Below are positions 17,780-28,372 of a stretch of DNA of 43,630 bases, in pieces. Numbering within the stretch: position 1 is the first letter of the stretch; every line of letters starts with the position of its first letter. This DNA comes from Nitrosomonas sp. (GTDB lineage Bacteria > Pseudomonadota > Gammaproteobacteria > Burkholderiales > Nitrosomonadaceae). Under the pieces are notes generated by a model. It was not told where the DNA came from and searched no databases. It saw nothing but the letters and a program-made list of their open reading frames with translations. The position numbers were made by a program, and so were the translations under genes. The stretch spans positions 1 to 43,630 of the forward strand of contig NZ_JALHQJ010000019.1 in NCBI RefSeq assembly GCF_022842015.1. Reading direction: 5' to 3'.

Positions 17780-18499
17780 CTACCTGGGAATTATCACTCC
17801 GTCCAACCCAATATTTTTTAATTTTTTTAATTCATTGTCAGCTGCGCCTTGCGTCATAAAAGGCCCAACTCGCACACGCGTTACTTCATTATTACCAACT
17901 CTAAGTGTTTCGGTATAAGCATTAAAACCACTTGACTCTAAATTTGTATGTTGTTGCTTAGCTTTTGATTGATCTGAAAATGCTCCTAACTGTATAACAA
18001 ATCCTTTTGCTACATCAGATGAGGTTTGGGGAGCTTTGGTTGTTCCAGTCGCGCTAATCGCTGCAGCAGGTGCATTTGTAGCAGTATGCATAGAATTTGC
18101 ATTGTTTGCACTTAATATTTCAGTGGATCGCTTATCAAACTTTGGTTTAATACCGGGAATCGGAATACCGTTTTGTTTATACGTATGCGCTTCAATGATC
18201 TCTTCTATATTCTGACTATAAATTTCAGGTTCATTCTGTAATTCATTAGCTGCATTCATTTCACTGAAAGGTACCGGAGTCATTTGTTCTGCACTCGAAA
18301 CAATAGTATTTTTATCAATTCCTGGTAAATTAATAGCAATTTCATGCGTTTCATCATCTGTTTTAGGTTCATCGAATATGGCTGGCAAAACAATGATGGA
18401 AACAAGAACCAGAATTATCGCACCGACCAAGCGCCTCCTGGCACGTTTCCGAAGTAATAATTCTTCTTCAGTGATATTTTTAGTCATAAGCAGACCCAA
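17780..18499 (-). CDS. SPOR-domain membrane protein (DedD-like)
   Basis: 239 aa from the TTG at 18499, or 235 aa from ATG 18487. A short cytoplasmic segment rich in Arg/Lys (LLLRKRARRR) precedes one membrane helix (about 25-43). A low-complexity periplasmic linker leads to a C-terminal SPOR domain (about 165-239: GFVIQLGAFSDQSKAKQ, then VRVGPFMTQGAADN). SPOR domains bind denuded peptidoglycan at the septum, so this is a division-site protein. The TTG start has GGAG 10 bases upstream while the ATG is too far from it, so TTG may be used. It sits directly after folC with three bases between. Confidence 0.88.
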   Translation of the reverse strand: MGLLMTKNITEEELLLRKRARRRLVGAIILVLVSIIVLPAIFDEPKTDDETHEIAINLPGIDKNTIVSSAEQMTPVPFSEMNAANELQNEPEIYSQNIEEIIEAHTYKQNGIPIPGIKPKFDKRSTEILSANNANSMHTATNAPAAAISATGTTKAPQTSSDVAKGFVIQLGAFSDQSKAKQQHTNLESSGFNAYTETLRVGNNEVTRVRVGPFMTQGAADNELKKLKNIGLDGVIIPR

Positions 18500-18502
18500 T
18501 GA

Positions 18503-19804
18503 TTACTTGCTCCGATGTGTGTTTAAGTATTGCAACACGTCACTCACCGTATAGAAAGATCCAAATACGCAGATTCTATCATTTTTACTTGCTTGTTCAC
18601 AGGCAAAAACAAAAGCAGAAGCAGTATCGGAAAATTTCCGAATATGATCATCATCGGAGGCTTCAGCTTCATGGATTTCATTAATCAAATTATCCGCAGT
18701 CACAGCGCGGGAAGAATCGACAGAAGATACGAGCCAATAATCAATATCATTTTTTAAAGCTTGAATAACGCCACAAATATCCTTATCTTGTAACATAGCT
18801 ACAATTGCATAGGTTTGTCCTGTCGGTCTTGTTGCACGTAGGTTTTGTGACAGCACCATCGCAGCACTGGGATTATGCGCGACATCCAGAATAATCAGCG
18901 GTTGTGTTGAAATCACTTGAAATCGTCCCGGAATAATCGCCTCCATTAAACCCTGACGCACATTATTCATACTGACGGGCAGCACTTCGCTCAGCGCATC
19001 CAAAGCAGCCAGACAGGTGCTTGCATTTTGTAGCTGTTTTTCTCCTCTTAAAGCTGGAAATGGAAGAGAATAGCGTCTACTTTCCGGACCCCAAAAATCC
19101 CAATGCATATCTTGCTTTGAGAATCCGAATTGCTTATTAATCTGATATAAGATTGCGCCGCTCTTTTCAGCTTGCTGGATGACTGACTGTGGCACACCAA
19201 TTTCCGCACAAATTGCCGGTTTGTTTTTTCTAAAGATAGCAGCTTTTTCAAAACCTATTTTTTCTCGCGTATCGCCAAGGTATTCGACATGATCAAGATC
19301 GATACTGGTTAGAATTGAACAATCAGCATCAAAGATATTAACTGCGTCAAGACGCCCTCCTAAGCCAACTTCCAGGATCGCTGCATTGACGTTTGCCTGG
19401 ACAAAACAATACATAGCGGCCAATGTACCAAATTCAAAATAAGTTAATGAAATGCCTCGAACCCTACAAGCTGAATATATTTGCGTAAAGGCGTTGCAAA
19501 GACTCTTATCATCAATGTCTTTTTTACCGATGCGGATCCGTTCATTATAGTGCAGCAAATGAGGAGAAGTGTAACAGCCCACTGCATAGCCCGCACAATG
19601 CAATATGGATTCAAGCATTGCACAGACAGATCCTTTACCATTTGTTCCACCAACAATGATGATAGGGAACTGAGGCTGCAACGCAAGCTCTGCTCGAATG
19701 TGATTGACTCGCTCCAGTCCCAGTTCAATCGTTTGAGGATGAAACGCCTCGAGATAACTTAACCAATCTGCAACTGAAACAGGAAGCTTATCCGGCACAT
19801 TCAT
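18503..19804 (-). CDS. folC: Dihydrofolate synthase / folylpolyglutamate synthase
   Basis: 433-aa ATP-dependent ligase of the Mur-ligase fold that adds glutamate to dihydropteroate and folates in the cytoplasm. The P-loop is IIVGGTNGKGSVC near residue 50. Further family stretches are CYTSPHLLHYNERI, ILEVGLGGRLDAVNIFD and the ATP/substrate site LDVAHNPSAA. Length and order are normal. It is 21 bases downstream of accD; the accD-folC-SPOR-cvpA-purF order is the standard one in this lineage. Confidence 0.95.
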   Translation of the reverse strand: MNVPDKLPVSVADWLSYLEAFHPQTIELGLERVNHIRAELALQPQFPIIIVGGTNGKGSVCAMLESILHCAGYAVGCYTSPHLLHYNERIRIGKKDIDDKSLCNAFTQIYSACRVRGISLTYFEFGTLAAMYCFVQANVNAAILEVGLGGRLDAVNIFDADCSILTSIDLDHVEYLGDTREKIGFEKAAIFRKNKPAICAEIGVPQSVIQQAEKSGAILYQINKQFGFSKQDMHWDFWGPESRRYSLPFPALRGEKQLQNASTCLAALDALSEVLPVSMNNVRQGLMEAIIPGRFQVISTQPLIILDVAHNPSAAMVLSQNLRATRPTGQTYAIVAMLQDKDICGVIQALKNDIDYWLVSSVDSSRAVTADNLINEIHEAEASDDDHIRKFSDTASAFVFACEQASKNDRICVFGSFYTVSDVLQYLNTHRSK

Positions 19805-19825
19805 TGCCCTTTATCAATCCAGAAT

Positions 19826-20695
19826 TTAAGCTATCGGCATAGAAACATGCATCAATTGTGTACAAATATTTACAATTTTGTCACGCATTTGCCTCCGATC
19901 GATAATCATATCAATCGCACCATGTTGCAATAAGAACTCAGCGCGCTGAAAACCTTCTGGCAGTGTCTGGCGCACAGTTTGCTCAATTACTCGTGGACCA
20001 GCAAAGCCGATAAGTGCTCCTGGTTCCGCAATTACAACATCGCCAATAAAAGCAAAGCTTGCAGATACACCGCCCATGGTAGGATCTGTCAAAACAGAAA
20101 TATAGGGGAGTTTATTACGACTCAGCCGCGTTAATGCGGCTGTAGTTTTAGCCATTTGCATTAGAGAAAATAAACCTTCTTGCATGCGTGCCCCACCACT
20201 CGCACTGAAGCAAATAAACGGGACATGGTTATCAATACAAGCTTTGACACCACGAACAAATCGTTCGCCCACCACAGAGCCCATCGACCCGCCCATAAAA
20301 CCAAACTCAAACACAGCGACAACAACGGGTATCGTTTTGATAGTCCCTTGCATGACCACTAGAGAGTCATCTTCGTCAGTATTTTCCTTGGCCTGCGCCA
20401 GTCGATCAACATAACGTTTACTATCCTTGAATTTCAACGCATCGGTCGCAACCACTTCCACACCAATTTCAAATCGACCTTCGGGATCCAGTAATTGATC
20501 AATACGGTCTCTGGCAGAAATGCGATTATGAAAATCACATTTTGGGCAAACACTTAGATTTCTGGCTAGATCGGTATAATACAAGACCGCTTCGCAAGTG
20601 ATACATTTACTCCACAAACCTTCTGGCACTATTTTCTTTTCGCCGGCTTCTTTGCGTTTAATTTTAGGTGGAATTATATTCTGAAACCAACTCAT
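19826..20695 (-). CDS. accD: Acetyl-CoA carboxylase, carboxyltransferase subunit beta
   Basis: 289-aa subunit of acetyl-CoA carboxylase, which makes malonyl-CoA for fatty acid synthesis together with AccA, AccB and AccC (not in this window). The four-Cys zinc ribbon is present at C31, C34, C50 and C53. The crotonase-fold carboxyltransferase domain follows with [14 protein letters not shown] and [12 protein letters not shown]. Length is normal. It lies 36 bases downstream of trpA. Confidence 0.96.
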   Translation of the reverse strand: MSWFQNIIPPKIKRKEAGEKKIVPEGLWSKCITCEAVLYYTDLARNLSVCPKCDFHNRISARDRIDQLLDPEGRFEIGVEVVATDALKFKDSKRYVDRLAQAKENTDEDDSLVVMQGTIKTIPVVVAVFEFGFMGGSMGSVVGERFVRGVKACIDNHVPFICFSASGGARMQEGLFSLMQMAKTTAALTRLSRNKLPYISVLTDPTMGGVSASFAFIGDVVIAEPGALIGFAGPRVIEQTVRQTLPEGFQRAEFLLQHGAIDMIIDRRQMRDKIVNICTQLMHVSMPIA

Positions 20696-20731
20696 GAAAA
20701 CTGTTCCCTAGAATGTATTGTTAGCATTACT

Positions 20732-21595
20732 CTAATTCTTATCGATAGCATCACGTAATGCTTTTACCAGACTTCCTACATTACTGAATAAGTCCGATTC
20801 CGAAGACTTCTCAATTTCCTCGATTATTCTACTACCTACCACCACGGCATCTGATAGTTCTGCCACCGCCTTAGCTGTTACGCCATCGCGTATGCCAAAC
20901 CCAACACCGATCGGCAACGAAATATACTGACGCAATTGTTTCAGCATAGTACTGACATCTTGCAGATCCAGGTGCGATGCGCCGGTAACCCCTTTAAGAG
21001 AAACATAATAAATATAGCCTTTCGCCATCTTTGCTACTTGCTCGATGCGTTGTTGATGCGTAGTGGGGGATAATAGAAAAATTGCATCAATTTGATGCTG
21101 CTCCAAGCACTGCACCCATTCACTCGACTCTTCCGGAGGATAATCAACAATAAGAACACCATCAACCCCGCAATCTCTCGCTTTGGCAGCAAATGACACA
21201 TGACCCAAGGCCTCAACAGGATTTGCATACCCCATCAAAACAATCGGTGTATTTGTATTTGTTTTTCTGAATTCAGCCACTAACTTCAAAACATCATCTA
21301 GGCTGACATGATATTTTAACGCACGTTCTGAGGATCTTTGGATGGTAGGCCCATCCGCCATGGGATCGGAAAAAGGAACGCCCAGTTCAATAATATCAGC
21401 ACCTGACTGAACCAGTTGATGCATTAATTGAACGGTATATTTAGGATGAGGATCACCTGCCGTAATAAAGGGAATCAAGGCTTTCCGATTTTGTTCTTTT
21501 AATTCGGCAAATGTTTTAGCAATGCGATGGGTTCTGTTAATATCACTTTGCCCGCTAAAAAAGCTGAGTAAATTTTTAATGCTATCTAGGTTCAT
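20732..21595 (-). CDS. trpA: Tryptophan synthase alpha chain, with N-terminal extension
   Basis: Cleaves indole-3-glycerol phosphate to indole and passes it to TrpB. The 287-aa protein has the catalytic Glu70 (IIELGVPFSDP) and Asp81 (MADGP), equal to E. coli E49 and D60. This shows a 21-residue extension at the N-terminus (MNLDSIKNLLSFFSGQ...). No ATG, GTG or TTG lies between the extension and the conserved RIAKTFAEL, so the longer form is probably real unless an ATT start is used. The ribosome binding site is weak. It lies 62 bases downstream of trpB. Confidence 0.95.
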   Translation of the reverse strand: MNLDSIKNLLSFFSGQSDINRTHRIAKTFAELKEQNRKALIPFITAGDPHPKYTVQLMHQLVQSGADIIELGVPFSDPMADGPTIQRSSERALKYHVSLDDVLKLVAEFRKTNTNTPIVLMGYANPVEALGHVSFAAKARDCGVDGVLIVDYPPEESSEWVQCLEQHQIDAIFLLSPTTHQQRIEQVAKMAKGYIYYVSLKGVTGASHLDLQDVSTMLKQLRQYISLPIGVGFGIRDGVTAKAVAELSDAVVVGSRIIEEIEKSSESDLFSNVGSLVKALRDAIDKN

Positions 21596-21657
21596 CGGCT
21601 CAATTCGCTCTCGATTCTTATCAGAAATTCAACAAAACAGCACTGATTATAAGTTTA

Positions 21658-22857
21658 CTACAGTGTTAAACCGGACATTTGCGCAACTGTTGCCATATCC
21701 TTGTCGCCACGACCCGATAAATTAACCAGCAACAATTTGTCTTTAGGTAGGGTAGGCGCATATTTGGCCGCGTAAGCCAGCGCATGGCTTGATTCCAGTG
21801 CTGGCATAATACCTTCGTATCGGCACAGTGTATGGAACGCTTCCAGCGCTTCATCGTCGGTAATCGCGACATATTCAGCACGTCCGCAATCTTTAAGCCA
21901 GGCATGTTCTGGACCTACACCAGGATAATCGAGACCGGCAGAAATTGAGTGTGTTTCAACAATTTGACCATTTTCATCTTGAATCAGATAAGTGCGATTG
22001 CCATGCAGCACCCCAGGCCGGCCCATTGATAAAGTCGCCGCGTGTTGATCGGTATCAATTCCTTTCCCTGCAGCTTCAACACCTATCAGTTGAACATTGA
22101 CATCATCAATATAGGGATAAAATAAACCAATGGCATTCGATCCTCCGCCAACGCATGCAATTAGTGCATCCGGTTGCCGCGTAAAATCCTCTTGCATTTG
22201 TATTTTAGCTTCATTCCCTATTACTACTTGAAAATCCCTCACCATCATCGGATACGGATGAGGCCCGGCTACTGTACCAATAATATAAAAAGTATTTTCG
22301 ACATTAGTAACCCAGTCACGCATCGCCTCGTTTAATGCATCTTTCAATGTTCGCGACCCCGACTCGACCGGCACCACCGTTGCTCCCAGGAGCTTCATAC
22401 GATAAACATTGGTTGCCTGACGTTTAACATCTTCAGACCCCATATAAACGACACATTCCATGCCATAACGTGCTGCAACCGTAGCACTGGCCACACCATG
22501 CTGACCAGCACCGGTTTCAGCAATAACGCGTTTCTTTCCCATACGCCGGGCCAATAAAGCTTGTCCAATCGTATTGTTTATTTTATGTGCGCCGGTATGA
22601 TTCAGGTCTTCACGTTTTAACAGTATCTGTGCACCTCCTAAATGTTCAGACCATCTTTTAGCATGGTAGATGGGGCTAGGGCGTCCTACGTAATGTTTTA
22701 ATTCTTCAGCAAATTCTGACTGAAAATTCGCATCGTGACGATAAAATTCATATTGCTCACGCAAATCCTCCAGCGCCGAAATTAATGTTTCAGCAACAAA
22801 AATACCTCCGTACGGTCCGAAGTGACCGTTTTTATTTGGAAGATCATAGGCACTCAC
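21658..22857 (-). CDS. trpB: Tryptophan synthase beta chain
   Basis: 399-aa PLP enzyme that condenses indole with serine to tryptophan. The PLP lysine is K92 in [13 protein letters not shown]; the phosphate-binding loop GGGSNAIG and the substrate motif ETGAGQHG are intact. The start [18 protein letters not shown] is typical. It overlaps trpF by four bases (translational coupling). The order trpF-trpB-trpA-accD is standard for Beta/Gammaproteobacteria. Confidence 0.97.
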   Translation of the reverse strand: MSAYDLPNKNGHFGPYGGIFVAETLISALEDLREQYEFYRHDANFQSEFAEELKHYVGRPSPIYHAKRWSEHLGGAQILLKREDLNHTGAHKINNTIGQALLARRMGKKRVIAETGAGQHGVASATVAARYGMECVVYMGSEDVKRQATNVYRMKLLGATVVPVESGSRTLKDALNEAMRDWVTNVENTFYIIGTVAGPHPYPMMVRDFQVVIGNEAKIQMQEDFTRQPDALIACVGGGSNAIGLFYPYIDDVNVQLIGVEAAGKGIDTDQHAATLSMGRPGVLHGNRTYLIQDENGQIVETHSISAGLDYPGVGPEHAWLKDCGRAEYVAITDDEALEAFHTLCRYEGIMPALESSHALAYAAKYAPTLPKDKLLLVNLSGRGDKDMATVAQMSGLTL

Positions 22858-23471
22858 AATTGTTTTACTCCTTGCATAAAGGCAAAAATCTTTTTTTCAT
22901 CTTTAATTCCTTTCGAGGCTTCTACACCACTCGAAACATCGACTGCCCATGGCTGAGTTCTCTGAATTGCCATAGACACATTGGCCGGATTTAAACCACC
23001 AGACAGAATAAGTGGCAGAGACAAAAATTTAGGTATAAGATCCCACTCAAACACATGCCCAGTACCTCCTGGCATATCGGCCACATAAGTATCAAGCAAT
23101 AAGCCTTTTGCGGTGCTATATCGCTCAGCATATTGTAGCAAATCTGTGTCTTGTTTGACTCTAATTGCTTTGATATAAGGCTGGGAAAATTGATTACAGA
23201 ACTCAGGTGTCTCATTACCATGAAATTGAAGCAGATTTAACTTAGCTACTCGAGCAGTTTCTTCAACCCAAGCAATGTCAGGATCAACATAAACACCTAC
23301 CGTGCAAATGAAAGGTGGGATATTGGCGGAAATGAAGCGTGCAACATTTGGATCAATATAACGTGCGCTCTGGGGCCAAAAAACAAAACCAATAGCATCA
23401 ACGCCTGAGCGAATTGCTACCGCAGCATCTTCGCATCGAGTAATTCCACACACTTTTACACGCACTGACAT
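22854..23471 (-). CDS. trpF: Phosphoribosylanthranilate isomerase
   Basis: 205-aa TIM-barrel enzyme that converts phosphoribosylanthranilate to CdRP in tryptophan synthesis. The catalytic Cys is in KVCGITR (C8) and the general acid Asp is in LLDTYV; phosphate-binding [10 protein letters not shown] and VDVSSGVE are present. It is 22 bases downstream of truA and overlaps trpB by four bases. Confidence 0.96.
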   Translation of the reverse strand: MSVRVKVCGITRCEDAAVAIRSGVDAIGFVFWPQSARYIDPNVARFISANIPPFICTVGVYVDPDIAWVEETARVAKLNLLQFHGNETPEFCNQFSQPYIKAIRVKQDTDLLQYAERYSTAKGLLLDTYVADMPGGTGHVFEWDLIPKFLSLPLILSGGLNPANVSMAIQRTQPWAVDVSSGVEASKGIKDEKKIFAFMQGVKQL

Positions 23472-23493
23472 ATAAATAATAAACTTTGAATGC

Positions 23494-24291
23494 TTAATTA
23501 TATAAGAACATGCTGGGGATAAGAGGCGTTTCAGCTAATCTTGGCATGCACCAGCAGGAATCATATTTCACGTCCGCTAAATATAAGCCCGCAGCAGAAA
23601 AAGTGGGGGCAGCGTATGCACGATCGCAACCTTCCAGCAACTCAAGCATCCATTCGGAAGAATATTTGCCTTTACCAACATAAACCAGGCAACCAACGAT
23701 ATTTCTTACCATATGCTGCAAGAATGCATTAGCACGTAAATCAAAAACAAACAAATTTCCATGACGAAGAATCTTCAACTGTGTCATTGTGCGTATGGGA
23801 GATTTTGCTTGACACCCAGTTGCTCTAAACGAAGAAAAATCATGTTCTCCAATCAGGATATTAGCGGCACGCTGCATTATGTCCAATCGCAGCGGTTGAT
23901 GAAACCATCCAATTTTTTTATGATTAATTCCTGGGCGCACAGGCTGATTTAGTAATAAATATAAATAACGTCGCTCAACTGCACTATATCTCGCATGAAA
24001 CTTGTCGGACGTTTCAGATGCCCACAAAACAGCAATATCGTCAGGCAAAAACGCGTTTACACCGCGCACCCATGCAGTGACAGGACGTTGCACGGAAGTA
24101 TCAAAATGCACGACCTGATAGAGTGCGTGAACACCTGTATCAGTCCTCCCAGCAGTGATTACGCGTATTTTCTCCTGAGCTATTTGGGATAAGGCAGTTT
24201 CCAGTGCATCCTGTATTGAACAATTTTCCGGTTGACTTTGCCAGCCACAATAACGACTGCCGTCATATTCTAGAATCAAAATTATTCGCAC
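23494..24291 (-). CDS. truA: tRNA pseudouridine(38-40) synthase
   Basis: 265-aa enzyme that isomerises uridines 38-40 in the anticodon stem-loop of tRNAs. The catalytic Asp is in AGRTDTGVHA. LEYDGSRYCGWQ near the N-terminus and FLQHMVRNIVG are family hallmarks. It starts with GTG at 24291, with AAAGG about 10 bases upstream. It is 50 bases downstream of fimV, and this fimV-truA-trpF order is conserved across Proteobacteria. Confidence 0.95.
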   Translation of the reverse strand: MRIILILEYDGSRYCGWQSQPENCSIQDALETALSQIAQEKIRVITAGRTDTGVHALYQVVHFDTSVQRPVTAWVRGVNAFLPDDIAVLWASETSDKFHARYSAVERRYLYLLLNQPVRPGINHKKIGWFHQPLRLDIMQRAANILIGEHDFSSFRATGCQAKSPIRTMTQLKILRHGNLFVFDLRANAFLQHMVRNIVGCLVYVGKGKYSSEWMLELLEGCDRAYAAPTFSAAGLYLADVKYDSCWCMPRLAETPLIPSMFLYN

Positions 24292-24341
24292 AAATAGAAG
24301 CTGCCTTTCTAAATAAGCTGTAACAAACTAGATAAAAATCA

Positions 24342-26834
24342 TTACAGATCTTTTAACATTTTCTTTGCAGCTCTTTTTTGCTTTGCATCACCGTCTCGGA
24401 TGACTTCTTCAAGCATTTCTTTGGCACCCTCTTTATCATCCATCTCTTGATATGCTTTTGCCAAATCTAATTTTGTCTCAACTTCTTGCCATGCTTCACT
24501 TTGAGTGCTTAAATCTTCCTTTTTAACTTTGTCATCGCTTGCGCCAGAATCTTCTAGATCCAAATTAATAGCTGCCAAATCAATCTCAGGAACTATCGCT
24601 GAAGAATTTGATTCTTTATCATTTTGTGTAATATCTGGAGATTGATCGAACTCCAGAGGATCATTATCGAGTGCAGGCTTTCCTGAATCAGTGCTGCTAC
24701 CTTCACTGAGTGTTGGAATCTCAATTTCGTTTAGGTTTTGTTTATCTGTCAAATCAATTTCTGAAGGAGAAAACTCAAAATCGTCCTTATTCTTTTCTGC
24801 AGTTTTATCACTTGAATTGACAACAGCAGGCGGTTGTTCTGGCTCATCAAAGTCAATCTCGACCGCATAATCAGAATCAGAAACATTTTCAGCTTCTTTT
24901 ATTTGCTCGGCATCCTTTAATTCAGTTTTTCCTTTCGTTGCAATTTCATCTGCTTCATCATTCAAATTAAAATCAATTTGATTTGCAAATTCAACAGGAT
25001 CCTTATCTTCAGTAGAATCAATTGATTGAATAAATTCTTCTTCAGAATCCTTTTTTAAGTTTCTATTGATAATCTGTGAATCTTCCGGGAATGTCTCATC
25101 GCCAACCTGAGACTCTGTAATCGACTCAGTTTCAGGCTCAGATTGCAAAGCATGTTCGGCATTGTCTTCGTAAGACAAATCAGGATCTCTATTAAATTCC
25201 TCTGACTCATCGGCTTGAGAATAAGGGTCTGCATCTTGAAAAGATTGGTTATGATCCAAATTCTCAGATGATGATTGATCTTCCGCCGTAACAGACGCAG
25301 CTTTAGCAGCAGCCATTGAGGCTATTCGGGAACGCATTGCTGAAGAATAATCTTCTTCATTATTTTCTTCTACTTCGTCATCGTCGTATGATTGATTTTT
25401 GCGTCTTTTAAGAATCAGTAAGATAAGTAACAACAGCAGAATTAAAGCAGCACCGATGTATTCGATATAATCATATGCCTGATCAAGCAGTGATTGACCA
25501 GCTTCTTCATCAGATATTGCAGAAGGCGCATTGACTTCCGGCGCTTCTGTAACTGGTTGAATTATCGGTGTCTCCTCTTGTACAGACACAGAATCCAAAG
25601 CTGCGTTCTCGGTAACCGAAACCTCGTCTGCCGGAACTTGTGATTCCGGTTTATTAATTGATGTTGGAACTGATTCCGCCTTAATTTGTGCCTGCGCTAA
25701 CACCGAATCCTTCAGCTCTAGTAATTGTTTCAAGTTCTCAACACTCTTTTCCAGCATAGCTACACGTTCATTCGCTTCCTTTAATGCAAGATTTCGCGCA
25801 ATCGCATCCTCTTCCATCATACGAAGACGATCAACCAATGTAGATTCAGCAATCTGACCATCTGTGTCAAGTAACTGTGCTCCGCTGGATAGTTTCAGAA
25901 CCTCTTTGGGTGCATCGGGAGTTGATGTCGACTTTTTATCAATGCTGGTTGTAATCTGACCTTGATCTGATTGACTGATTGTATGAGGTGCTACAGATTC
26001 CTGGCTAATTGCTGCCAACCGCTCCCTATAATTACGCCAATCTGCTATTTGTGTTTTTATTTCGGTTCTCGCGGCTGATGAATCAATTGCTGTTACTTCA
26101 TTCATCTCAGGCACTTTCAAAATCACGCCTGTCCTGAGTAAATTCATGTTATTCGCGATAAAAGCCTCGCGATTAGCGCGATAAAGCGCCACCAGCATTT
26201 GATTAAGATCGACACCAGCGGGCAATACCTGACTCGCAATCGATGATAAGGTATCACCTCGGTTAACTGGGCCATAGGTCTTATTGGATAGACTGGATGT
26301 ATCAGCAGTTGATGGAACCGAATTTGTAATTGGATTATCATTTTCGATGCGCGGTGATCTTTCTACATCAAATCCTGATGCACCAACTATAGGTGGAGGG
26401 TTTGTATTGGCTGCTACCAGATTTTGTGCTGGCGACTCAACAGGATCGAGCAGAACGGTATATTCCCGTAAAATGCGCCCTGAAGACCAATTTAACTCCA
26501 TCAATAACATTAAAAACGGATCATTAACCGCTTGCGGCGAAGTCAATTTGATGAAAGGGTTACCATTTGCTCTCGTTTCGATTGAAACTTTGAAAGCTGA
26601 CAAAACAGATTCATAGCTTATGCCGGCTTGTGCGAATGCTTCACGAGTAGCCACACTAGCATTTAGAGATGGTATTTCATCAGTATCGGTCGATACGATA
26701 TCGATTTCAGCGCTAAAAGGCTGCCCCAGCGCAGAGTTAAGCGTCAATTTACCGAGTCCAGCTGCTTGAACAGCAACCCATGGCAACATCAGAATAATTG
26801 CAAACAAGCTTACTTTAAAAGATGTTTTATACAC
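24342..26834 (-). CDS. fimV: FimV/HubP-like polar organiser protein
   Basis: 830-aa envelope protein. It has a signal peptide (about 1-25, ending VQAA), a periplasmic FimV N-terminal region (LGKLTLNSALGQPFSAEI), and a LysM peptidoglycan-binding domain (about 187-240: VNRGDTLSSIA ... GVILKVPE). A coiled coil (about 330-370) is followed by one membrane helix (about 455-475, ALILLLLLILLIL). A very acidic cytoplasmic region then ends in a TPR-like C-terminal FimV domain (LDLAKAYQEMDDKEGAKEMLEEV). Relatives organise type IV pili, chemoreceptors and chromosome origins at the pole. It has its own upstream spacer (275 bases to asd). Confidence 0.9.
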   Translation of the reverse strand: MYKTSFKVSLFAIILMLPWVAVQAAGLGKLTLNSALGQPFSAEIDIVSTDTDEIPSLNASVATREAFAQAGISYESVLSAFKVSIETRANGNPFIKLTSPQAVNDPFLMLLMELNWSSGRILREYTVLLDPVESPAQNLVAANTNPPPIVGASGFDVERSPRIENDNPITNSVPSTADTSSLSNKTYGPVNRGDTLSSIASQVLPAGVDLNQMLVALYRANREAFIANNMNLLRTGVILKVPEMNEVTAIDSSAARTEIKTQIADWRNYRERLAAISQESVAPHTISQSDQGQITTSIDKKSTSTPDAPKEVLKLSSGAQLLDTDGQIAESTLVDRLRMMEEDAIARNLALKEANERVAMLEKSVENLKQLLELKDSVLAQAQIKAESVPTSINKPESQVPADEVSVTENAALDSVSVQEETPIIQPVTEAPEVNAPSAISDEEAGQSLLDQAYDYIEYIGAALILLLLLILLILKRRKNQSYDDDEVEENNEEDYSSAMRSRIASMAAAKAASVTAEDQSSSENLDHNQSFQDADPYSQADESEEFNRDPDLSYEDNAEHALQSEPETESITESQVGDETFPEDSQIINRNLKKDSEEEFIQSIDSTEDKDPVEFANQIDFNLNDEADEIATKGKTELKDAEQIKEAENVSDSDYAVEIDFDEPEQPPAVVNSSDKTAEKNKDDFEFSPSEIDLTDKQNLNEIEIPTLSEGSSTDSGKPALDNDPLEFDQSPDITQNDKESNSSAIVPEIDLAAINLDLEDSGASDDKVKKEDLSTQSEAWQEVETKLDLAKAYQEMDDKEGAKEMLEEVIRDGDAKQKRAAKKMLKDL

Positions 26835-26961
26835 CGAAGTACCCTCTCTAGTTTTTTGGAAATAAATATCGAAAGGCTAGTATTGCAACATAATCACACT
26901 AGTTAGTTGCGATTACGCCTCAAATTACAAGCGAATTAAACAAACCCATAATCAATTAAAG

Positions 26962-26984
26962 CACCTCACAATACATGTAAGGTG
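26962..26984 (-). terminator. Weak hairpin between asd and fimV
   Basis: CACCTCACA and TGTAAGGTG (one mismatch) around a 5-base loop. On the minus strand it follows asd by about 125 bases and is trailed by CTTTAATT, a poor T tract. It could end asd transcripts or be an operator in front of fimV; evidence is thin. Confidence 0.3.
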
Positions 26985-27109
26985 TGAAATATATGCTCTT
27001 CAAGTTGCTGGTTCTATCTACCAATATTCGCTAATGTAACGAAAGATTAAACTCGAAATTTAAAATACTACATTCGACTATTGTATTCAGGATATCGATA
27101 TAAAGATAT

Positions 27110-28222
27110 TTAGTGTGCAATCAGTATGCGCAGCATTCTACGCAATGGCTCTGCGGCACCCCAAAGTAATTGATCGCCTACGGTAAAAACAGATAAGTAT
27201 TCTCCGCCCATTGTCAGTTTGCGTAATCGCCCTACCGGTATTGATAAAGTACCCGTTACTGCCGTTGGCGTTAGTTGTGAGGTAGTTGCCTCTCTCTCAT
27301 TGGGAACAACTTTAACCCAATCATTTGAATTTGCAACAATTTCTTCAATTTCATCTAATGGCACATCTTGTTTTAGCTTAATGGTTAACGCTTGACTATG
27401 GCACCTCATTGCACCAACACGTACACAAATACCATCAACAGGAATTTCCCGGTCGCTTGTTCCAAGAATTTTATTGGTTTCGGCTTGTCCCTTCCATTCT
27501 TCTCGACTTTGTCCATTAGCAACTTCTTTGTCAATCCAGGGAATCAAACTGCCCGCTAACGGAACGCCAAAATTTTCAGTTGGAAATTTTTTATCACGTA
27601 ATGTGCCAGCAACTTCGCGATCAATATCCAAAATACTGGAAGCAGGATTATCCAACAAATCTTTCGCCACTCGATGTGCCTCACCCATTTGCTGCAACAG
27701 TTCACGCATATTTTTGGCTCCAGCACCCGATGCTGCTTGATAAGTCATGGCGCTCATCCAGTCCACCATGCCTTTTTCAAAAAGACCGCCAACCGCCATT
27801 AACATCAAGCTAACTGTACAATTGCCACCAATATAATTTTTTACTCCGTTATGAAGAGCCTGCTCAATCACAGGTTTATTGACCGGATCCAATATGATCA
27901 CGGCATCTTTTTCCATGCGCAATGCTGAAGCGGCATCAACCCAATATCCTTGCCAACCCGATTGACGCAACAGTTTAAAAATCTGATGCGTATAATCCCC
28001 ACCTTGACATGAAATGATGATATCCATCGCGCTCAGTTGACCAATATCAAAGGCATCTTTTAACGGAGGCGTCTCCTTGCCAATTTCAGGACTTACGCCA
28101 CCTTTTTGTGAAGTTGTAAAAAAAACAGGATCAATCAGAGAAAAATCTTCTTCTTCTCGCATTCTCTGCATTAGCACAGATCCAACCATCCCACGCCAAC
28201 CCACAAAACCAACTTGCTTCAT
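27110..28222 (-). CDS. asd: Aspartate-semialdehyde dehydrogenase
   Basis: 370-aa NADP enzyme that reduces aspartyl phosphate to the semialdehyde for lysine, diaminopimelate, threonine and methionine. The nucleotide-binding start is [15 protein letters not shown], the active-site Cys135 is in GGNCTVSLM, and the base His is in [10 protein letters not shown]. Length and residue numbering match the E. coli-type enzyme. A 150-base AT-rich gap to leuB suggests its own promoter, though I could not choose a convincing one. Confidence 0.96.
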   Translation of the reverse strand: MKQVGFVGWRGMVGSVLMQRMREEEDFSLIDPVFFTTSQKGGVSPEIGKETPPLKDAFDIGQLSAMDIIISCQGGDYTHQIFKLLRQSGWQGYWVDAASALRMEKDAVIILDPVNKPVIEQALHNGVKNYIGGNCTVSLMLMAVGGLFEKGMVDWMSAMTYQAASGAGAKNMRELLQQMGEAHRVAKDLLDNPASSILDIDREVAGTLRDKKFPTENFGVPLAGSLIPWIDKEVANGQSREEWKGQAETNKILGTSDREIPVDGICVRVGAMRCHSQALTIKLKQDVPLDEIEEIVANSNDWVKVVPNEREATTSQLTPTAVTGTLSIPVGRLRKLTMGGEYLSVFTVGDQLLWGAAEPLRRMLRILIAH

Positions 28223-28372
28223 TGCTTATCTCTTTTTCTAAAATTGACAATCCGTTAATCAAATAAAAAAACTGCATAAATATTAACTTACTTTATAAAA
28301 TGATACAAAATGATTAATACATTAATTACACCTTTATTTCCTAATCATGCATTAATTTGTCATTAAATATAA

